Numbered from the stretch's first letter, positions 37,167-49,140 are shown. The stretch is DNA of 64,000 nucleotides from Neocallimastix lanati (nom. inval.) (GCA_016946835.1 JACVTC010000045.1:776501-840500); one strand, 5' to 3'. Program-made: numbers and translations. Notes: a model not told the origin generated them from the letters alone.

Positions 37167-38140
37167 TGTAAGAAATAATAATTATTTATTAAAAATAATT
37201 AATATTTCTTAGTCTTTATAATTATTGATAATAATTATAAATTTATTTAAATTATAATTAATTCATTCATTGAAATATTATTATCAATTTTATTATAATT
37301 ATAATTATTCATACACTTAAATAATATTAGAAATTTTATTTAAATAATTATTATATGTACACTTATTAATATTATTAATTTTATTTAGTCATTCATTTAA
37401 TTATCAAGTTAATGTAAACATTAGTTTTATTTATTTTTTACATTGTACATTTAGAAGAACAATTAATAAGTTTCGGTATTTTTTATAATTCTGTATTTTA
37501 GCTTAAAGATAGTTTTATTTTAATAAGTTTAGATTAGATTTTAAAACTAATATTTAGAAAAATAGAATAATTTAGATCATTCCGGTTTTTATTGATTTTT
37601 CCCTTTTATTTGATGATCTAAATTAAAATTTAGAAAATCGATATATTAAGGTTATATCCAAATATAAAATAATATATTTGGTTTTACTTAATATATACGA
37701 TGATCAATATGAATAGAATATCGATCAAAAAACTTATCTAGTTTTTTCTTCTAATCTTTTTCTAGATAAGATATTTTTAAGATTAGAAAACCCTTTTTAT
37801 TTAACCTTATTTCCATAAAAAAAAATAAATAAGGCTTTTGATTTCCCTTTAAGAAATCAAGAGTTATTATTATAAAAATATAGTTTATAATAGTAACGAT
37901 TTTATATTTTGAACTTTAACAAATTAATAAAATATTTTATTCAAAAAACATACTTTAAAAATTAAATTTATACAAATCTTTCTTCCTTCTTATTTTTCGT
38001 GTTATTATTATAATTAATTTTATAATAAACACCACAAATATTTAGGTAAAACTTTTTTTTATTTTCTCAACTTAATGAATTAATCGTTAAGTTGAAGTTA
38101 ATAATCATATTAAGTAATAGTACTTAGTATGATTATTGCA
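37167..38140 (-). repeat. Solo LTR, TGTAAG family, minus orientation, with structured RNA block
   Basis: Starts TGTAAGAAATAATAATT and ends near GATTATTGCA. The minus strand carries the block (about 37640-37870): CTAATCTT/AAGATTAG, CTTATCTAG/CTAGATAAG, GATCGATAT/ATATTGATC and CCAAATATA/TATATTTGG stems. Confidence 0.6.
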
Positions 38141-38146
38141 ATATTA

Positions 38147-38968
38147 TGGTACAGAATTGAAGATTATAAAAAAAAATAATATATTCTAATAATTAAAAAT
38201 TTAATTTTTCACTAACAAAATAAATATTATTTTAACTATTCTAATATAAATAACTTAAATAAATATTTTAATAAAATTTATCTCTAAATTAAAACTAAAT
38301 TACCTAACAAATTTAAATATTTAAACTAACCAAAATTATTTTTATCCTTAACTATAATAAAACACAAAAACAAAACTAATCGATTTAACTAGAGAACAAT
38401 TTAATTTTATTTAATTATTTATTTAATTATTTATTTATACTAATACTAAATATTTACTATTTCATTCTCGAAAAATTAAAAGAAAAATATAAAAATAAAG
38501 TTGAAAGAAGAGGAAGAACTAAAGTATTGTTTTACTTTGTTCTTTTTATATCTTTAAAACATTTATTTGATTGGAGTAAAAATAAAAATATAAAATATAA
38601 TGAAAATATAATAACAAAAAATATAATAATTTTATAATAATAAAATATAATAAAATATAACTTTAATATAATATTTAATATAAGATAATAATAAAAATAT
38701 AATAAGGTATAATAAAAATTTTATAATAAAAATATAAAAATAATAATAAATATAATTTTAATTATTTATAATAAAATATCTAATTGTTTACTATTACAAT
38801 ATTAAATAAATACAATTAATACATTATTTTAAATAATTTAGTTATTTATACATATTTAATTTCCTTATTATATATTTTAATACTTTAGTATTTTATTCTT
38901 ATTTATTTATTAATTAATCTTTATAGTTTATTTAATTTTTATTTATTTTTTATTTATTATTTGTATCA
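38147..38968 (+). repeat. Solo LTR, TGGTACAG family
   Basis: Starts TGGTACAGAATTGAAG, ends near TTTGTATCA. It shares AAAGTATTGTTTTACTTTG-type sequence near 38520 with the LTRs at 27084 and 38975. Confidence 0.55.
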
Positions 38969-38974
38969 TAACAA

Positions 38975-39777
38975 TGCTACAGAACTGAAGAATTTTTATC
39001 ATAAAATAATATATTCTAATAATTAAAGAAAATTTTAAATTCTATTCTATTATTCTAATCTATTATTCTAATTTAAAAATCTAAATACTAAACAATTTAA
39101 ACTAAAATAAATTATTCAAAATTAATTTAACCTAATATAAATAATTTAACTAACAACTATAATTATTAAAACTATTAACCAAACACTAAAAACCTTTAAA
39201 CACTTAATACAAAACTTAAATTATTTTTAATTCTAACTTTATTTAAAATAAACTATTTTATTTTTATTATTTAATCTATTCTAACTTTATTATTTAAACT
39301 ATACTAATTTATTATTTAAACTATTTAAATTTAATTATTTAAACTAATTTTATTTTAATTTAACTATCTAAATTTATTATTTAAACTCGAAAATATCAAA
39401 AGAATAATATAATAATAAAGTTGTAAGAAAAAGAGAGAGAACTAAAGTATTGTACTACTTTGTTCTTTTTTATACATTTAGAATAGTTATTTGATTGGAT
39501 TAGAATAAAAATTTAATAATAAAAATTTAATAATAAAAATTTAATAATAAAAATTTAATAATAAAAATTTAATAATAAAATATAATAAACTATTAAAATA
39601 TTATTAAGTATTACAATATTAAATAAAAATAATAATTAATACATTTTCTAATTTATTATAACTAAATTTATAATTATTTTAATATTTTAATATTTATTAT
39701 TTAATTCCACTAATATTAATAATTTTTAATCTTTAATAATTATATATAATTTTAATTATTTTATTTGTTCCGTAACA
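38975..39777 (+). repeat. Solo LTR, TGCTACAG family
   Basis: Starts TGCTACAGAACTGAAG and ends near GTTCCGTAACA; contains the same AAGTATTGTACTACTTTG block (near 39444) and a short (AAAATTTAATAAT)n run near 39510-39580. Six bases separate it from the previous LTR and three from the next. Confidence 0.55.
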
Positions 39778-39780
39778 ATT

Positions 39781-41771
39781 TGATACGGGCTGGGGTTGAA
39801 ACACTAAGATATTCAAAACAAAAAATAAATATTAACACATAACTATAAAAATAAATTTGGAAACAAGAAAAAAAATTAAATTTTAAAATATTCTTTATTT
39901 AAATTTAAAATTAAAATTATTTGTTCCCCGTATTAAAAAGAAAGAAATTTATTCTTCTTTTTATACCTTTATTTTAATACATTTTATTTATTATTAATAT
40001 ATTCTTTATAAAAAAAACTATTATAACTACTTTATTTTAATTTTTAACTATTATTTTAAATTATTTTTTAAAAAAAAAAAATAACATTTATTAAATTAAA
40101 ATATAAAAAATTAATTTAGAGATTGTATCACGAAGGGCATTCCGGGCGGTAGCTTCTTGATATTGTTTTTCAGAGAGAGAATTATACAGAATTGATATTT
40201 TCTGTATTTTAGATCATTTTTTTATTATTGAAATTCTGTATTTTAGTTCATTTTTATTTTTAATAAAGATTTAATTTATTTTTGATTTTTGATTTATTTT
40301 TAGTTTATTTCAAAGGTTTAGAAAATATTATACAGAAACTTATAATTCTGTATTTTATATCAAATATTTATTGAAATAGGTTTTTATTATACTTAATATA
40401 AAAATAAGAATTAGTAATGATTTAAATATTATATAATTTTTAATAAGAATATTTAGTAATAATTTTTATTATATTTAATATTAATAAAATATTTAATGAT
40501 TATTTTTATTAGATTTGATATTAATAAAAGATTTTAATAAGAATATTTAATAATAATTTTTATTATATTTAATATTAATAAAAGAATTTATAAGAATATT
40601 TAATAATAATTTTTATTATTTTTGATATTAATAAAAGAATTTATAAGAATATTTAATAATAATTTTTATTATAAAAGATTTTTATTAGAATATTTAATAA
40701 TAATTTTTATTATATTTTATATTAATAAAAGATTTTAATAAGAATATCTAATAATAATTTTTTTATTATATTTGATATTAATAAAAGACTTTAATAAGAA
40801 TATTTAATAATAATTTTTATTAGATTTAATATTAATAAAAGAATTTTATAAGAATATTTAGTAATAATTTTTATTATATTTAATATTAATAAAAGAAATT
40901 TATAAGAATATTTAATAATAATTTTTATTATAAAAGATTTTAATAAGAAAATTTAATAATAATTTTTATTATATTTAATATTAATAAAAGAATTTATAAG
41001 AATATTTAATAATAATTTTTATTATTTTTGATATTAATAAAAGAATTTATAAGAATATTTAATAATAATTTTTATTATAAAAGATTTTTATTAGAATATT
41101 TAATAATAATTTTTATTATATTTTATATTAATAAAAGATTTTAATAAGAATATCTAATAATAATTTTTTTATTATATTTGATATTAATAAAAGACTTTAA
41201 TAAGAATATTTAATAATAATTTTTATTATATTTGATATTAATAAAAGATTTTAATAAGAATATTTAATAATAATTTTTATTATATTTAATATTAATAAAA
41301 GAATTTTATAAGAATATTTAATAATAATTTTTATTATATTTAATATTAATAAAAGAATTTTATAAGAATATTTAATAATAATTTTTATTATATTTAATAT
41401 TAATAAAAGAATTTTATAAGAATATTTAATAATAATTTTTATTATATTTGATATTAATAAAAGATTTTAATAAGAATATTTAATAATAATTTTTATTATA
41501 TTTAATATTAATAAAAGATTTTAATAAGAATATTTAATAATAATTTTTATTATATTTAATATTAATAAAAGAATTTTATAAGAATATTTAATAATAATTT
41601 TTATTATATTTAATATTAATAAAAGAATTTTATAAGAATATTTAATAATAATTTTTATTATATTTGATATTAATAAAAGATTTTAATAAGAATATTTAAT
41701 AATAATTTTATTTTATTATTATTAAGAGTATTTAATAGGAAATACAAGGTATTTAGTGACACCCCGTATCA
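39781..41771 (+). repeat. Solo LTR, TGATACGGG family, expanded to 1991 bp, TSD AATT
   Basis: Starts TGATACGGGCTGGGG, ends CACCCCGTATCA, with AATT on both flanks. The outer parts match the 855-bp relative at 32200-33054; the extra length is all in an internal minisatellite (40436-41720). Confidence 0.8.
40436..41720 (+). repeat. Minisatellite of about 54-bp units inside an LTR
   Basis: About two dozen imperfect units built on AATATTTAATAATAATTTTT and ATTAATAAAAGA. Unit variants recur in the same order in two blocks starting near 40586 and 40990, so a block of about 400 bp was duplicated in addition to single-unit expansion. Confidence 0.85.
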
Positions 41772-41774
41772 AAT

Positions 41775-42248
41775 TGTAAGAAATTACTTATAAAATTAAT
41801 TATAAATAATTTCTTAACTACAAATTAACACTAATTATTACTAATTAACATTAATTTGAGAAAATAAAATTAAATATAATTAAATAAATATAAAATAATA
41901 TAAATAAATAATTATACTTAACTTAAATATACGATAGAGTTTATTATAGAAAGTTTATAATAAACAATAACACAAAAGGAATAAAAGACACAAATATTTA
42001 TAAAATACGTTTTATTAAAAAGGGTTTTGTTTATTAATTAATTATTTTATTTGAATTATTATTTATTATAAAAATTCTAAAATAATAACTCTTGATTTCT
42101 TGAAGAGAACTCAAGAGAATCAAAAATATATAAATTAATAATTAAATATTATTGGTTAAAATAAATACAATAATTTAATGTATTAAATTAATGTATTAAA
42201 TAAGAAAGATAGATAAATTTTATAATAAATTTATCTAAGTTTCTTACA
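41775..42248. repeat. LTR, TGTAAG family, 474-bp short form
   Basis: Starts TGTAAGAAATTAC, ends GTTTCTTACA. Almost identical to 50968-51441, so recent. It has the CTCTTGA/TCAAGAG hairpin (42079-42117) but not the pseudoknot. TTGCTCCCTTTACTT follows, which on the minus strand is a purine tract against the LTR. Confidence 0.75.
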
Positions 42249-42666
42249 TTGCTCCCTTTACTTAATGAATTTGTATAAATTCATTATCATAAAAGAAGTA
42301 GTAAGTTTAAAATGAAAATTATAATTAACCAAAAAAAAAATATAAAATTATATAATTTATTGAAAGTTTTGCTAACCTTAACTTTTTTACATCTAGAGAA
42401 AAGATTAGCAGAAAAACTCTAGACGAATCAATATTAAGTAAAACCAATTAACTTGGGAAAACCTTAATATTGTTTTCTAACTAATATAAGTGAATAAATA
42501 ATTATAAATTAAATAAAATAAATATAATTACTAAGTGTATAAATAAATATAAAGTTAAATAAAATGACTATATTATTAAATGAATAAATAAATATTAAAT
42601 TAAATAAATTATAATAACTAAGAAATGCAAATGAATTATTAATAAATTTATTTGAATTTCTTACAT
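42249..42666. repeat. TGTAAG-family LTR fragment with pseudoknot
   Basis: Contains pseudoknot stems GCTAACCTT/AAGATTAGC (42371-42379 with 42401-42409, one non-pair) and TCTAGAG/CTCTAGA (42392-42398 with 42417-42423), and ends TTTCTTACA followed again by TTGCTCC. The repeated TTACA-TTGCTCC edge suggests two nested LTRs. Confidence 0.5.
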
Positions 42667-43552
42667 TGCTCCTTTTCATTTGAATTATTCAATGAAAGAA
42701 GAACAATTTAAGAAATAATAAATTAAGAAATATTAAAAAGAAATAAAATTTAAATAAAATTAAAATAAATATTTAATTGCAATTTCAATTTAAAAAATTG
42801 AAATTTAAATTTTGAATTAAAATTTATTTTAAATAAATAATTAAATGAACAATAATTTATAAATTTATATTATATATTATATATATTTTGTATTAATAAA
42901 TAAATAAATAATGATAATAATTAATTTTACAATATATATATATTGTATATTATTCATTAAATGAATAAAAATAATAATAATAATTTGAATTTTAAATATA
43001 ATTTTTCATATATATTAAATAAATAAATAATATAAATAAATAATAATAATAATTTATAATTTTATATTATATTTATCTTTATATTATTCATTAGATGAAT
43101 AAGTAAGTAATAATTTAAATTATACATATGTATTATTTATTAAATAAATAAATAATAATATTTTATAATTTTTTTTTTTTTTTTTTTTATATATATTATA
43201 TTTTATATGTATAATTATACAACAAATAAATAAATATAATTTATAATTTAATTATTTACTATTATTACACAGTAAATAAATAAAAGATCATATTTTTAGT
43301 TTATTTACTTTATATAATATTTATTTTTATTATTCAATAAACAAATGAATAATATTAATTTATAATTTTATATTATAAATATTATGTATATCTACTTAAA
43401 TAAATAAATAAATAATAATTTAAAATTTTATAATTTTTATATTATATTTTATTTATAATTTTTTTTTAGTGTATAAGTTTATACACAAATATGAGAATTA
43501 CTCTCATAATATTACATGTAGAAATTAAATATATAATTAATAATAAATTAAT
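42667..43552. other. Low-complexity AT DNA
   Basis: Degenerate repeats of the type ATTATTCATTAAATGAATAA alternating with AATAATAATTTATAA, a poly-T tract near 43170, and no coding sequence. Confidence 0.55.
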
Positions 43553-43756
43553 TTTTAGACACATTAATGTTTATATAATTAAATAATAATTTAATTTATT
43601 TATATTATAGATATTTTATTATTTATTAATATATTTTTTATGAAAATAGAACTAAAGAAAAACATATTCATTTAGAAAGCTTTTATACATGAATATTATT
43701 TATTAAATTAATTGATTGGTTAATATAAAATGAAATATAGTAAATATATTTTAACA
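43553..43756 (-). repeat. 3' LTR of the young copia
   Basis: 204 bp; on the minus strand begins TGTTAAAATATATTT. Nearly identical to 49667-49870. Confidence 0.9.
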
Positions 43757-43795
43757 CTCCTCCTCAAATGTAACTTCGTTTCAATATTACATTTG
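43757..43795 (-). promoter_or_regulatory. Copia polypurine tract with abutting 9-bp hairpin
   Basis: Minus strand: CAAATGTAA and TTACATTTG (43787-43795 and 43765-43773) pair, followed at once by AGGAGGAG and the LTR. Same layout as 2101-2138 with different stem bases. Confidence 0.6.
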
Positions 43796-43829
43796 TTTAA
43801 TTTTAACTATATTTTTTAGAATTAAAATT

Positions 43830-45146
43830 TTAAATCCTCAATTTTATATAATAAAGAATTTCTGAATTTTTCATAAGAGTGTTATTCAGATATTTAGTGA
43901 ATCCGTCGGCCAAATTATTTTGAGATTGAATATATTCTAATTTTATAAAATTTTTATTTATTATTTCTCTAATATAATGAATTCTTATATCAATATGTTT
44001 TGTCTTCGGATTAATGGATTGATTTTTGCTATTGAATATGGCAGCTTTGTTATCTATTTTTATTTTAATACATTTAATATTATAATATAATTCTTTCATT
44101 AAGTTTAAATACCAAATGCAGTGCTTGCCACATTCACTCAGACTATAATACTCCGATTCTGCAGTAGATGTTGACACACAGTGTTGTAGCTTGGAACACC
44201 AGCTAGTTGGTGCGTTGCCCATGGTTACTAAAAAACCTGTTGTTGATCTTCTGGTTTCAGTATCTCCTGCAAAGTCGGCATTAACAAAGGCTTCTATTCC
44301 TAGTTTCCTTGTATAGTTTATCCCGAAACTCGTTGTTCCTTTAAGATATCTTAGTATTCGTACGACATTGTTCCAGTCTTCCATATTCGGATTATTTGAT
44401 TTTCGTGCTGCTTTACTTACCGAAAATAGAATATCAGGTCTGGTGCATATAGCAATGTAGAGTAAATTTCCTATTGCACTTCGGTAGGTAGTTTGATTAA
44501 ACTTTATATTTCTAAGTTTGTCGTCCGTAATTGGTTTTGTATTCCTTAATGGTTTTTCATTATTCATATTGAATTTCTCTAAAACCTCTATAATGTATCT
44601 TCTTTGATGCATAAAATATCCATTTTTGTGTTTAACAAATTTTATTCCGATAACGAAATCCACATCGCCAATTTCTTTTATTTTATATTTTCTTTTGAAA
44701 TATTCTTTTATAATTTTAATTTCATTCTCTTTTCCAGCGATTAAAATATCGTCAACATAAATACCGACGATACATAAAATGTTTTTATTTTTACCATTTT
44801 TTACATATATACATGGTTCACTTACCATTCTTCTAAGTCCTATTTTAGTTAAGAATTTATTAATTTCTTTATTCCATTCTCGTCCGCTTTGTTTCAGACC
44901 ATATATAGCTTTGTTTATTTTCCAGAATTTTCTATTAAAATCTTGGTGACCTTCTGGAGGTTTCATATAAATATATTCACTTAATTTGGTATTAAGATAA
45001 GCAGCGTTTATATTAATTTGTTCTATATTAAAATTATTTTGGGCAGCAATTGAAGTTAAAATTCTGATAGAGTCGTGTTTTAACGTTGGTGTAAAAGTAT
45101 CATGAAAATCTATTCCAAATTCTTGGGTAAAACCTCGTGCTACCAA
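43830..45146 (-). CDS. Copia Pol, reverse transcriptase and RNase H region
   Basis: 438 residues. Copia-type reverse transcriptase from MVARGFTQEFGIDFHDTF through QININAAYLNTKL, the KAIYGLKQSGREWN block, and the catalytic YVDDILIAGK (about residue 127); then RSAIGNLLYIAICTRPD and RNase H with FVNADFAGDTETRRSTTGFL and the SWCSKLQHCVSTSTAESEYY block (about residues 270-340). It copies element RNA into DNA inside cytoplasmic particles. The first methionine shown is inside the conserved domain, so it is not a natural start; in copia this region is part of one polyprotein with Gag and integrase. Confidence 0.9.
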   Translation of the reverse strand: MVARGFTQEFGIDFHDTFTPTLKHDSIRILTSIAAQNNFNIEQININAAYLNTKLSEYIYMKPPEGHQDFNRKFWKINKAIYGLKQSGREWNKEINKFLTKIGLRRMVSEPCIYVKNGKNKNILCIVGIYVDDILIAGKENEIKIIKEYFKRKYKIKEIGDVDFVIGIKFVKHKNGYFMHQRRYIIEVLEKFNMNNEKPLRNTKPITDDKLRNIKFNQTTYRSAIGNLLYIAICTRPDILFSVSKAARKSNNPNMEDWNNVVRILRYLKGTTSFGINYTRKLGIEAFVNADFAGDTETRRSTTGFLVTMGNAPTSWCSKLQHCVSTSTAESEYYSLSECGKHCIWYLNLMKELYYNIKCIKIKIDNKAAIFNSKNQSINPKTKHIDIRIHYIREIINKNFIKLEYIQSQNNLADGFTKYLNNTLMKNSEILYYIKLRI

Positions 45147-45594
45147 TCTTGCTTTTCTTTTTGCTATCTTGCCATTCGCATTTCTTTTATATTTGAAAAT
45201 CTATCTTTAGGAAATTACATTTGCATTTTTGGGTATATATTTAATTGTATTAAATACATTTAAGTTTTTCATATTACTTAATTCTTCATTTACTACATTA
45301 ATTCATTTTTTTCTATCAGTAAAATTTTGAATTTCTTATAATTTTCTGATTCTCTTAAAGTATTTATTGTCTTTCTTCTTTTGTTATTATTTTCATTTTT
45401 TATATTCATAGTTGTTTTTTTATTATTGTTTTCGATATTATTTAATTTAAATGAATTGTTATTAGTCAATAAAGTATTTATAATTTCGTTTCCATTACGT
45501 TGAATATAATTTTTATTGATAATTGTGTTGTCATTTACTCTGCTGCTTTCAATATTATTATTGTTATTGATTGTTTTATTGGCTGTATTATCAT

Positions 45595-48500
45595 TTATTT
45601 ATTATTATTATCTTCTCTATTTTGGTTATTATTATTATTTTCAATATTATTATTATTAATTCTAATTTTATTATTACTATTATTTGTATTATTATTATTA
45701 CTATTATTTGTATTATTATTATTATTATTATTTATATTATTATTATTGATAAAATTATTATTGGTTATGTCATTATTATTAATTTTATTATTGTTTATAT
45801 TATTATTATTATTTGTATTATTATTAATGAAATTATTGTTATGGTTATTATTATTGATATTTTCATTGTTATTGTTACTATTATTGTTACTGTAATTATT
45901 ATTTCTTTGTTTTTTGTTATATTTTCTTTTATTCTTAGAATTATTTTTATTGATTATATCTTCGTATATATTTTGTATATTGCTATTATTTAATATTGTT
46001 GAATTTCTTAGGATGTTTTCTGAATTAAAAAATTCATTAGAACTTGGATAATCAATTTTATTTAATCTTTGTTGAATATTATGATTAATGTTATATGTAT
46101 TGGTATCGTATGTATTTTTATTATAGTATGTATTATATGTATTATTTCCCCTGATTTCGTGATCCGGAATAAAATTGGAAAATTCAGGTGAGCATTCTTT
46201 AAGATAACTGTTTCCAGGATTGGATTCGAAAAAAGCAACAGATCTAGATAGGATTATTTTATTAGTAGTAATATCTAAAATTTTGTTAGCTGATGGATTT
46301 TCAGAGCATCCTAGAAAAATCCCTGGTTTAGTATTGTTATCGAATTTAGATCTAAAGACTTTAGGAATAAAGAAATAAACTTTGCATCCAAATACTTTAA
46401 TATTTGAATAGTTGACCTTTGTTTTGTTAATTATTTCATAAGGTATTTTCATATTTATTCCTTTGTGTGGAATGCGATTATGTATATAATTAGCAGTAGA
46501 GGTAGCATCTTCCCAAAATTGGTGACTAAGTTTAGAGTCATTCAGCATAGCTTTGGCGGAATTAATTAGGGTGCCATTGAATCGTTCCACCCTTCCATTT
46601 TGTTGTGGGTTATATGGTACAGTTAGCTGATGTTTGATACCATAAGATTTAAAGAATAAATTAAAATTATTATTGCAAAATTCTGTACCATTATCCGTTC
46701 GAATATATATAATTCTAGTATTATACTTATTTTTAATACTTAAAAACCAATTGTAAAATGAGTTAAAGGTGTCACTTTTAGATTTTAAAAACAAAGTCCA
46801 TCCATAGCGTGAATAGTCATCGAGGATTGTAAAAAGATATTTGTTTCCATAAAGTGATTCAGGAAGAGGTCCAACCAAGTCCATGTGAAGTAATTCAAAT
46901 ATATGTTTCGACTTATTTATTGCTTGCTTATATGGTTTATTTTTAAGTTTTGAATTCATACAAATTGGGCATTGATTAACTGGTGTATTAAGTTTTAATA
47001 ATTTGTTTTTAATATGACTAATATCAAAATGACATAATCTTCTATGCCATAAATTTAATCTCTTTGCTGCATTTGGTGTAGTGAAATTTATTTCTAAATT
47101 ATTATGTTGATTGTTATTATTATTGAGATTTATTTTATTATTGGAAAACCAAATTTTAAATGTATTAGTCTTGGTTGCAGTGATGTTAACTATTCTTTTA
47201 TCATTGCTATCGTAAATGATTGCATATGATTTATTATTTGAATTATTAAAAACAATTTTATAATTTTCTTTTAGTAATTTGCATATAGATATTAAATTTT
47301 TATTGATGGCTGGAGAGTAGTATACCTCATTAAGTATTACTTCATTGTTGTTTACATACTCCTTAAATTTTCCTTTATGGACAGCTGTAATTATTTGTCC
47401 ATTAGCTAGATTAATTTCTTCATTACATTTTTTTATGTCTATTAGAAGATTAAGATTGCTTGTGATATTGATTGAAGCACCGGAGTCCAAAATCCAACAT
47501 GAAAGAAAGTTTTTGTCACTATCTTCATTTAAAAATTCTTTTTCAATGTTGCAGTAATTTAATTCAATATTATTTTCTGTATTATAATCTTTAGTAAAGG
47601 CATCTGCGTATATTGTGTCATAATTACTTGAAGAGGCATCATTAGTGTTCACATAATTAATATTGTTTTGAAATTTTCTTTTGTTTTTAGTTCTTTTATT
47701 AAATTTATTTTTGTTTTGATTTTTATATAAATTATTTTTTCTGAATTTACATTCATAGAAGTAATGTCCTCTTCTTCCACAATAGTTACATCTTCCACTA
47801 CTCCTTTTGAGACTTTTTCTTTTACCTTTAGTTCTATTATTGTTTCGATAATTCTTGCTCTTTCTTGTTTCAGCATTGAAGAGAACATTATTATTGTTGT
47901 TTTCCTGAATGGAATTTTTTTCTTTTAAATTAGATAAAACGATATTAGGGATGATTTCCTTAACATAGGAGCAGCATGATTCCCAATTCTTATGTTGAAA
48001 GACGTTTATCCACCTTAGATCTTCAGGTAAGCTTCTATTTAGAATGCCGATTTTTGTATTTATACTAAGGTCATTGTCAATTTTCTCAAGTTCGTCTATT
48101 AAGTTTTGCAAATTGGCAATGAATATATTTATATCGGTCTTGGTGTCAAACTTCATTGTTTCAATTTTGTTTTGGATTTCGATTTTTCTTCTTTCCTTGC
48201 TTTTGGTAAACGATTCTTGGAAGATGTTCCAAATTTGAAAAGCGGTCTTTTCATTTCCATTTATTAGTTTTTGTGTTTGTTCTCCAAGCCCATTTATGAT
48301 AATCCATTTGGCCGTGATGTCATTAGTTATATCAATGTTTTTAGTGTTCTTTTCATAAACTAACGAACTATCAAATTGATCCTCCGGGTAATCTGTTAAT
48401 TCTTCTCTTATATCTCTCTTTCTTAACTTCTTTACAATTGGATGAAGGACATATTTGGTTAATTTATTTATTGTTAGCAAATACAGAATTTTTCTTCTCC

Positions 48501-48636
48501 AACCAGGGTAGTTTTCTGTATTTAGTTCAGTAATTTGGTTGAAATTTTCGGAATAATTAAAGGTTATTCCGTTATGTGTAATATCTTCTCCGGTGAGGTT
48601 GATAACTTGTTCTTGGTTTCTTCTTCTTCCAGCCAT
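45595..48636 (-). CDS. Copia Gag, protease and integrase region
   Basis: 1013 residues. Gag from MAGRRRNQEQVINLTG with the NYSENFNQITELNTENYPGW block; a CCHC zinc knuckle CNYCGRRGHYFYEC (about residue 285); protease active site WILDSGAS (about 383); the pre-integrase zinc module WHRRLCHFDISH...CPIC (about 547-587); integrase core with HMDLVGPLP, RTDNGTEF and PQQNGRVERFNGT carrying the D, D and E residues (about 610-715). The last 150 residues are dominated by Asn runs encoded by AAT/AAC, seen as (ATT)n on the plus strand. The ATG is placed 505 bp downstream of the hairpin array. Confidence 0.92.
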   Translation of the reverse strand: MAGRRRNQEQVINLTGEDITHNGITFNYSENFNQITELNTENYPGWRRKILYLLTINKLTKYVLHPIVKKLRKRDIREELTDYPEDQFDSSLVYEKNTKNIDITNDITAKWIIINGLGEQTQKLINGNEKTAFQIWNIFQESFTKSKERRKIEIQNKIETMKFDTKTDINIFIANLQNLIDELEKIDNDLSINTKIGILNRSLPEDLRWINVFQHKNWESCCSYVKEIIPNIVLSNLKEKNSIQENNNNNVLFNAETRKSKNYRNNNRTKGKRKSLKRSSGRCNYCGRRGHYFYECKFRKNNLYKNQNKNKFNKRTKNKRKFQNNINYVNTNDASSSNYDTIYADAFTKDYNTENNIELNYCNIEKEFLNEDSDKNFLSCWILDSGASINITSNLNLLIDIKKCNEEINLANGQIITAVHKGKFKEYVNNNEVILNEVYYSPAINKNLISICKLLKENYKIVFNNSNNKSYAIIYDSNDKRIVNITATKTNTFKIWFSNNKINLNNNNNQHNNLEINFTTPNAAKRLNLWHRRLCHFDISHIKNKLLKLNTPVNQCPICMNSKLKNKPYKQAINKSKHIFELLHMDLVGPLPESLYGNKYLFTILDDYSRYGWTLFLKSKSDTFNSFYNWFLSIKNKYNTRIIYIRTDNGTEFCNNNFNLFFKSYGIKHQLTVPYNPQQNGRVERFNGTLINSAKAMLNDSKLSHQFWEDATSTANYIHNRIPHKGINMKIPYEIINKTKVNYSNIKVFGCKVYFFIPKVFRSKFDNNTKPGIFLGCSENPSANKILDITTNKIILSRSVAFFESNPGNSYLKECSPEFSNFIPDHEIRGNNTYNTYYNKNTYDTNTYNINHNIQQRLNKIDYPSSNEFFNSENILRNSTILNNSNIQNIYEDIINKNNSKNKRKYNKKQRNNNYSNNNSNNNNENINNNNHNNNFINNNTNNNNNINNNKINNNDITNNNFINNNNINNNNNNNTNNSNNNNTNNSNNKIRINNNNIENNNNNQNREDNNNK

Positions 48637-49140
48637 TTCGAATACTTTTGAAATTTAAAATTTTTATTATTGTTTTAAATTAATTATATATTTTTTTTAA
48701 AATCTCAATTAATAAAAATATTTTAGTAGTTTAAAAAAAAATATTATAATATTTAATTCTGTTAATTTTTATTAATTTATTAGTATTAATTTGTTATATT
48801 AAAAATTCTCATTTTAATTTTTACTTAAATTTGATTTCATTAATTTGTTACTATTTTTATCTCATTTAGTATTGTAATACCAAACTTTAATAAATAAGGC
48901 ATTTATATTATTTAATTTATTATTAATTTTGATTAAATAAAAGGTGATTATTATTTGATTAGATTTTTTATTTTTTATTCATTGATTAGTTTTATAATTT
49001 CATTTTAATATATTTGATATATTATATAATGTAATTTATTCAAAATTTTATTTAATACATATAATTAGTTTTTTTATTATTACTTTAATTTATTTATATT
49101 TTTTTTTATATTAATAATATTTTAGTTTCAAATTTATCTA

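Noticed and set aside
45500-45993. Plus-strand frames rich in Leu and Ile
   Set aside because: Reverse-strand shadows of the (AAT)n poly-Asn linker of the copia protein; same for 57969-58403 and 58142-58336 opposite the gypsy frame.
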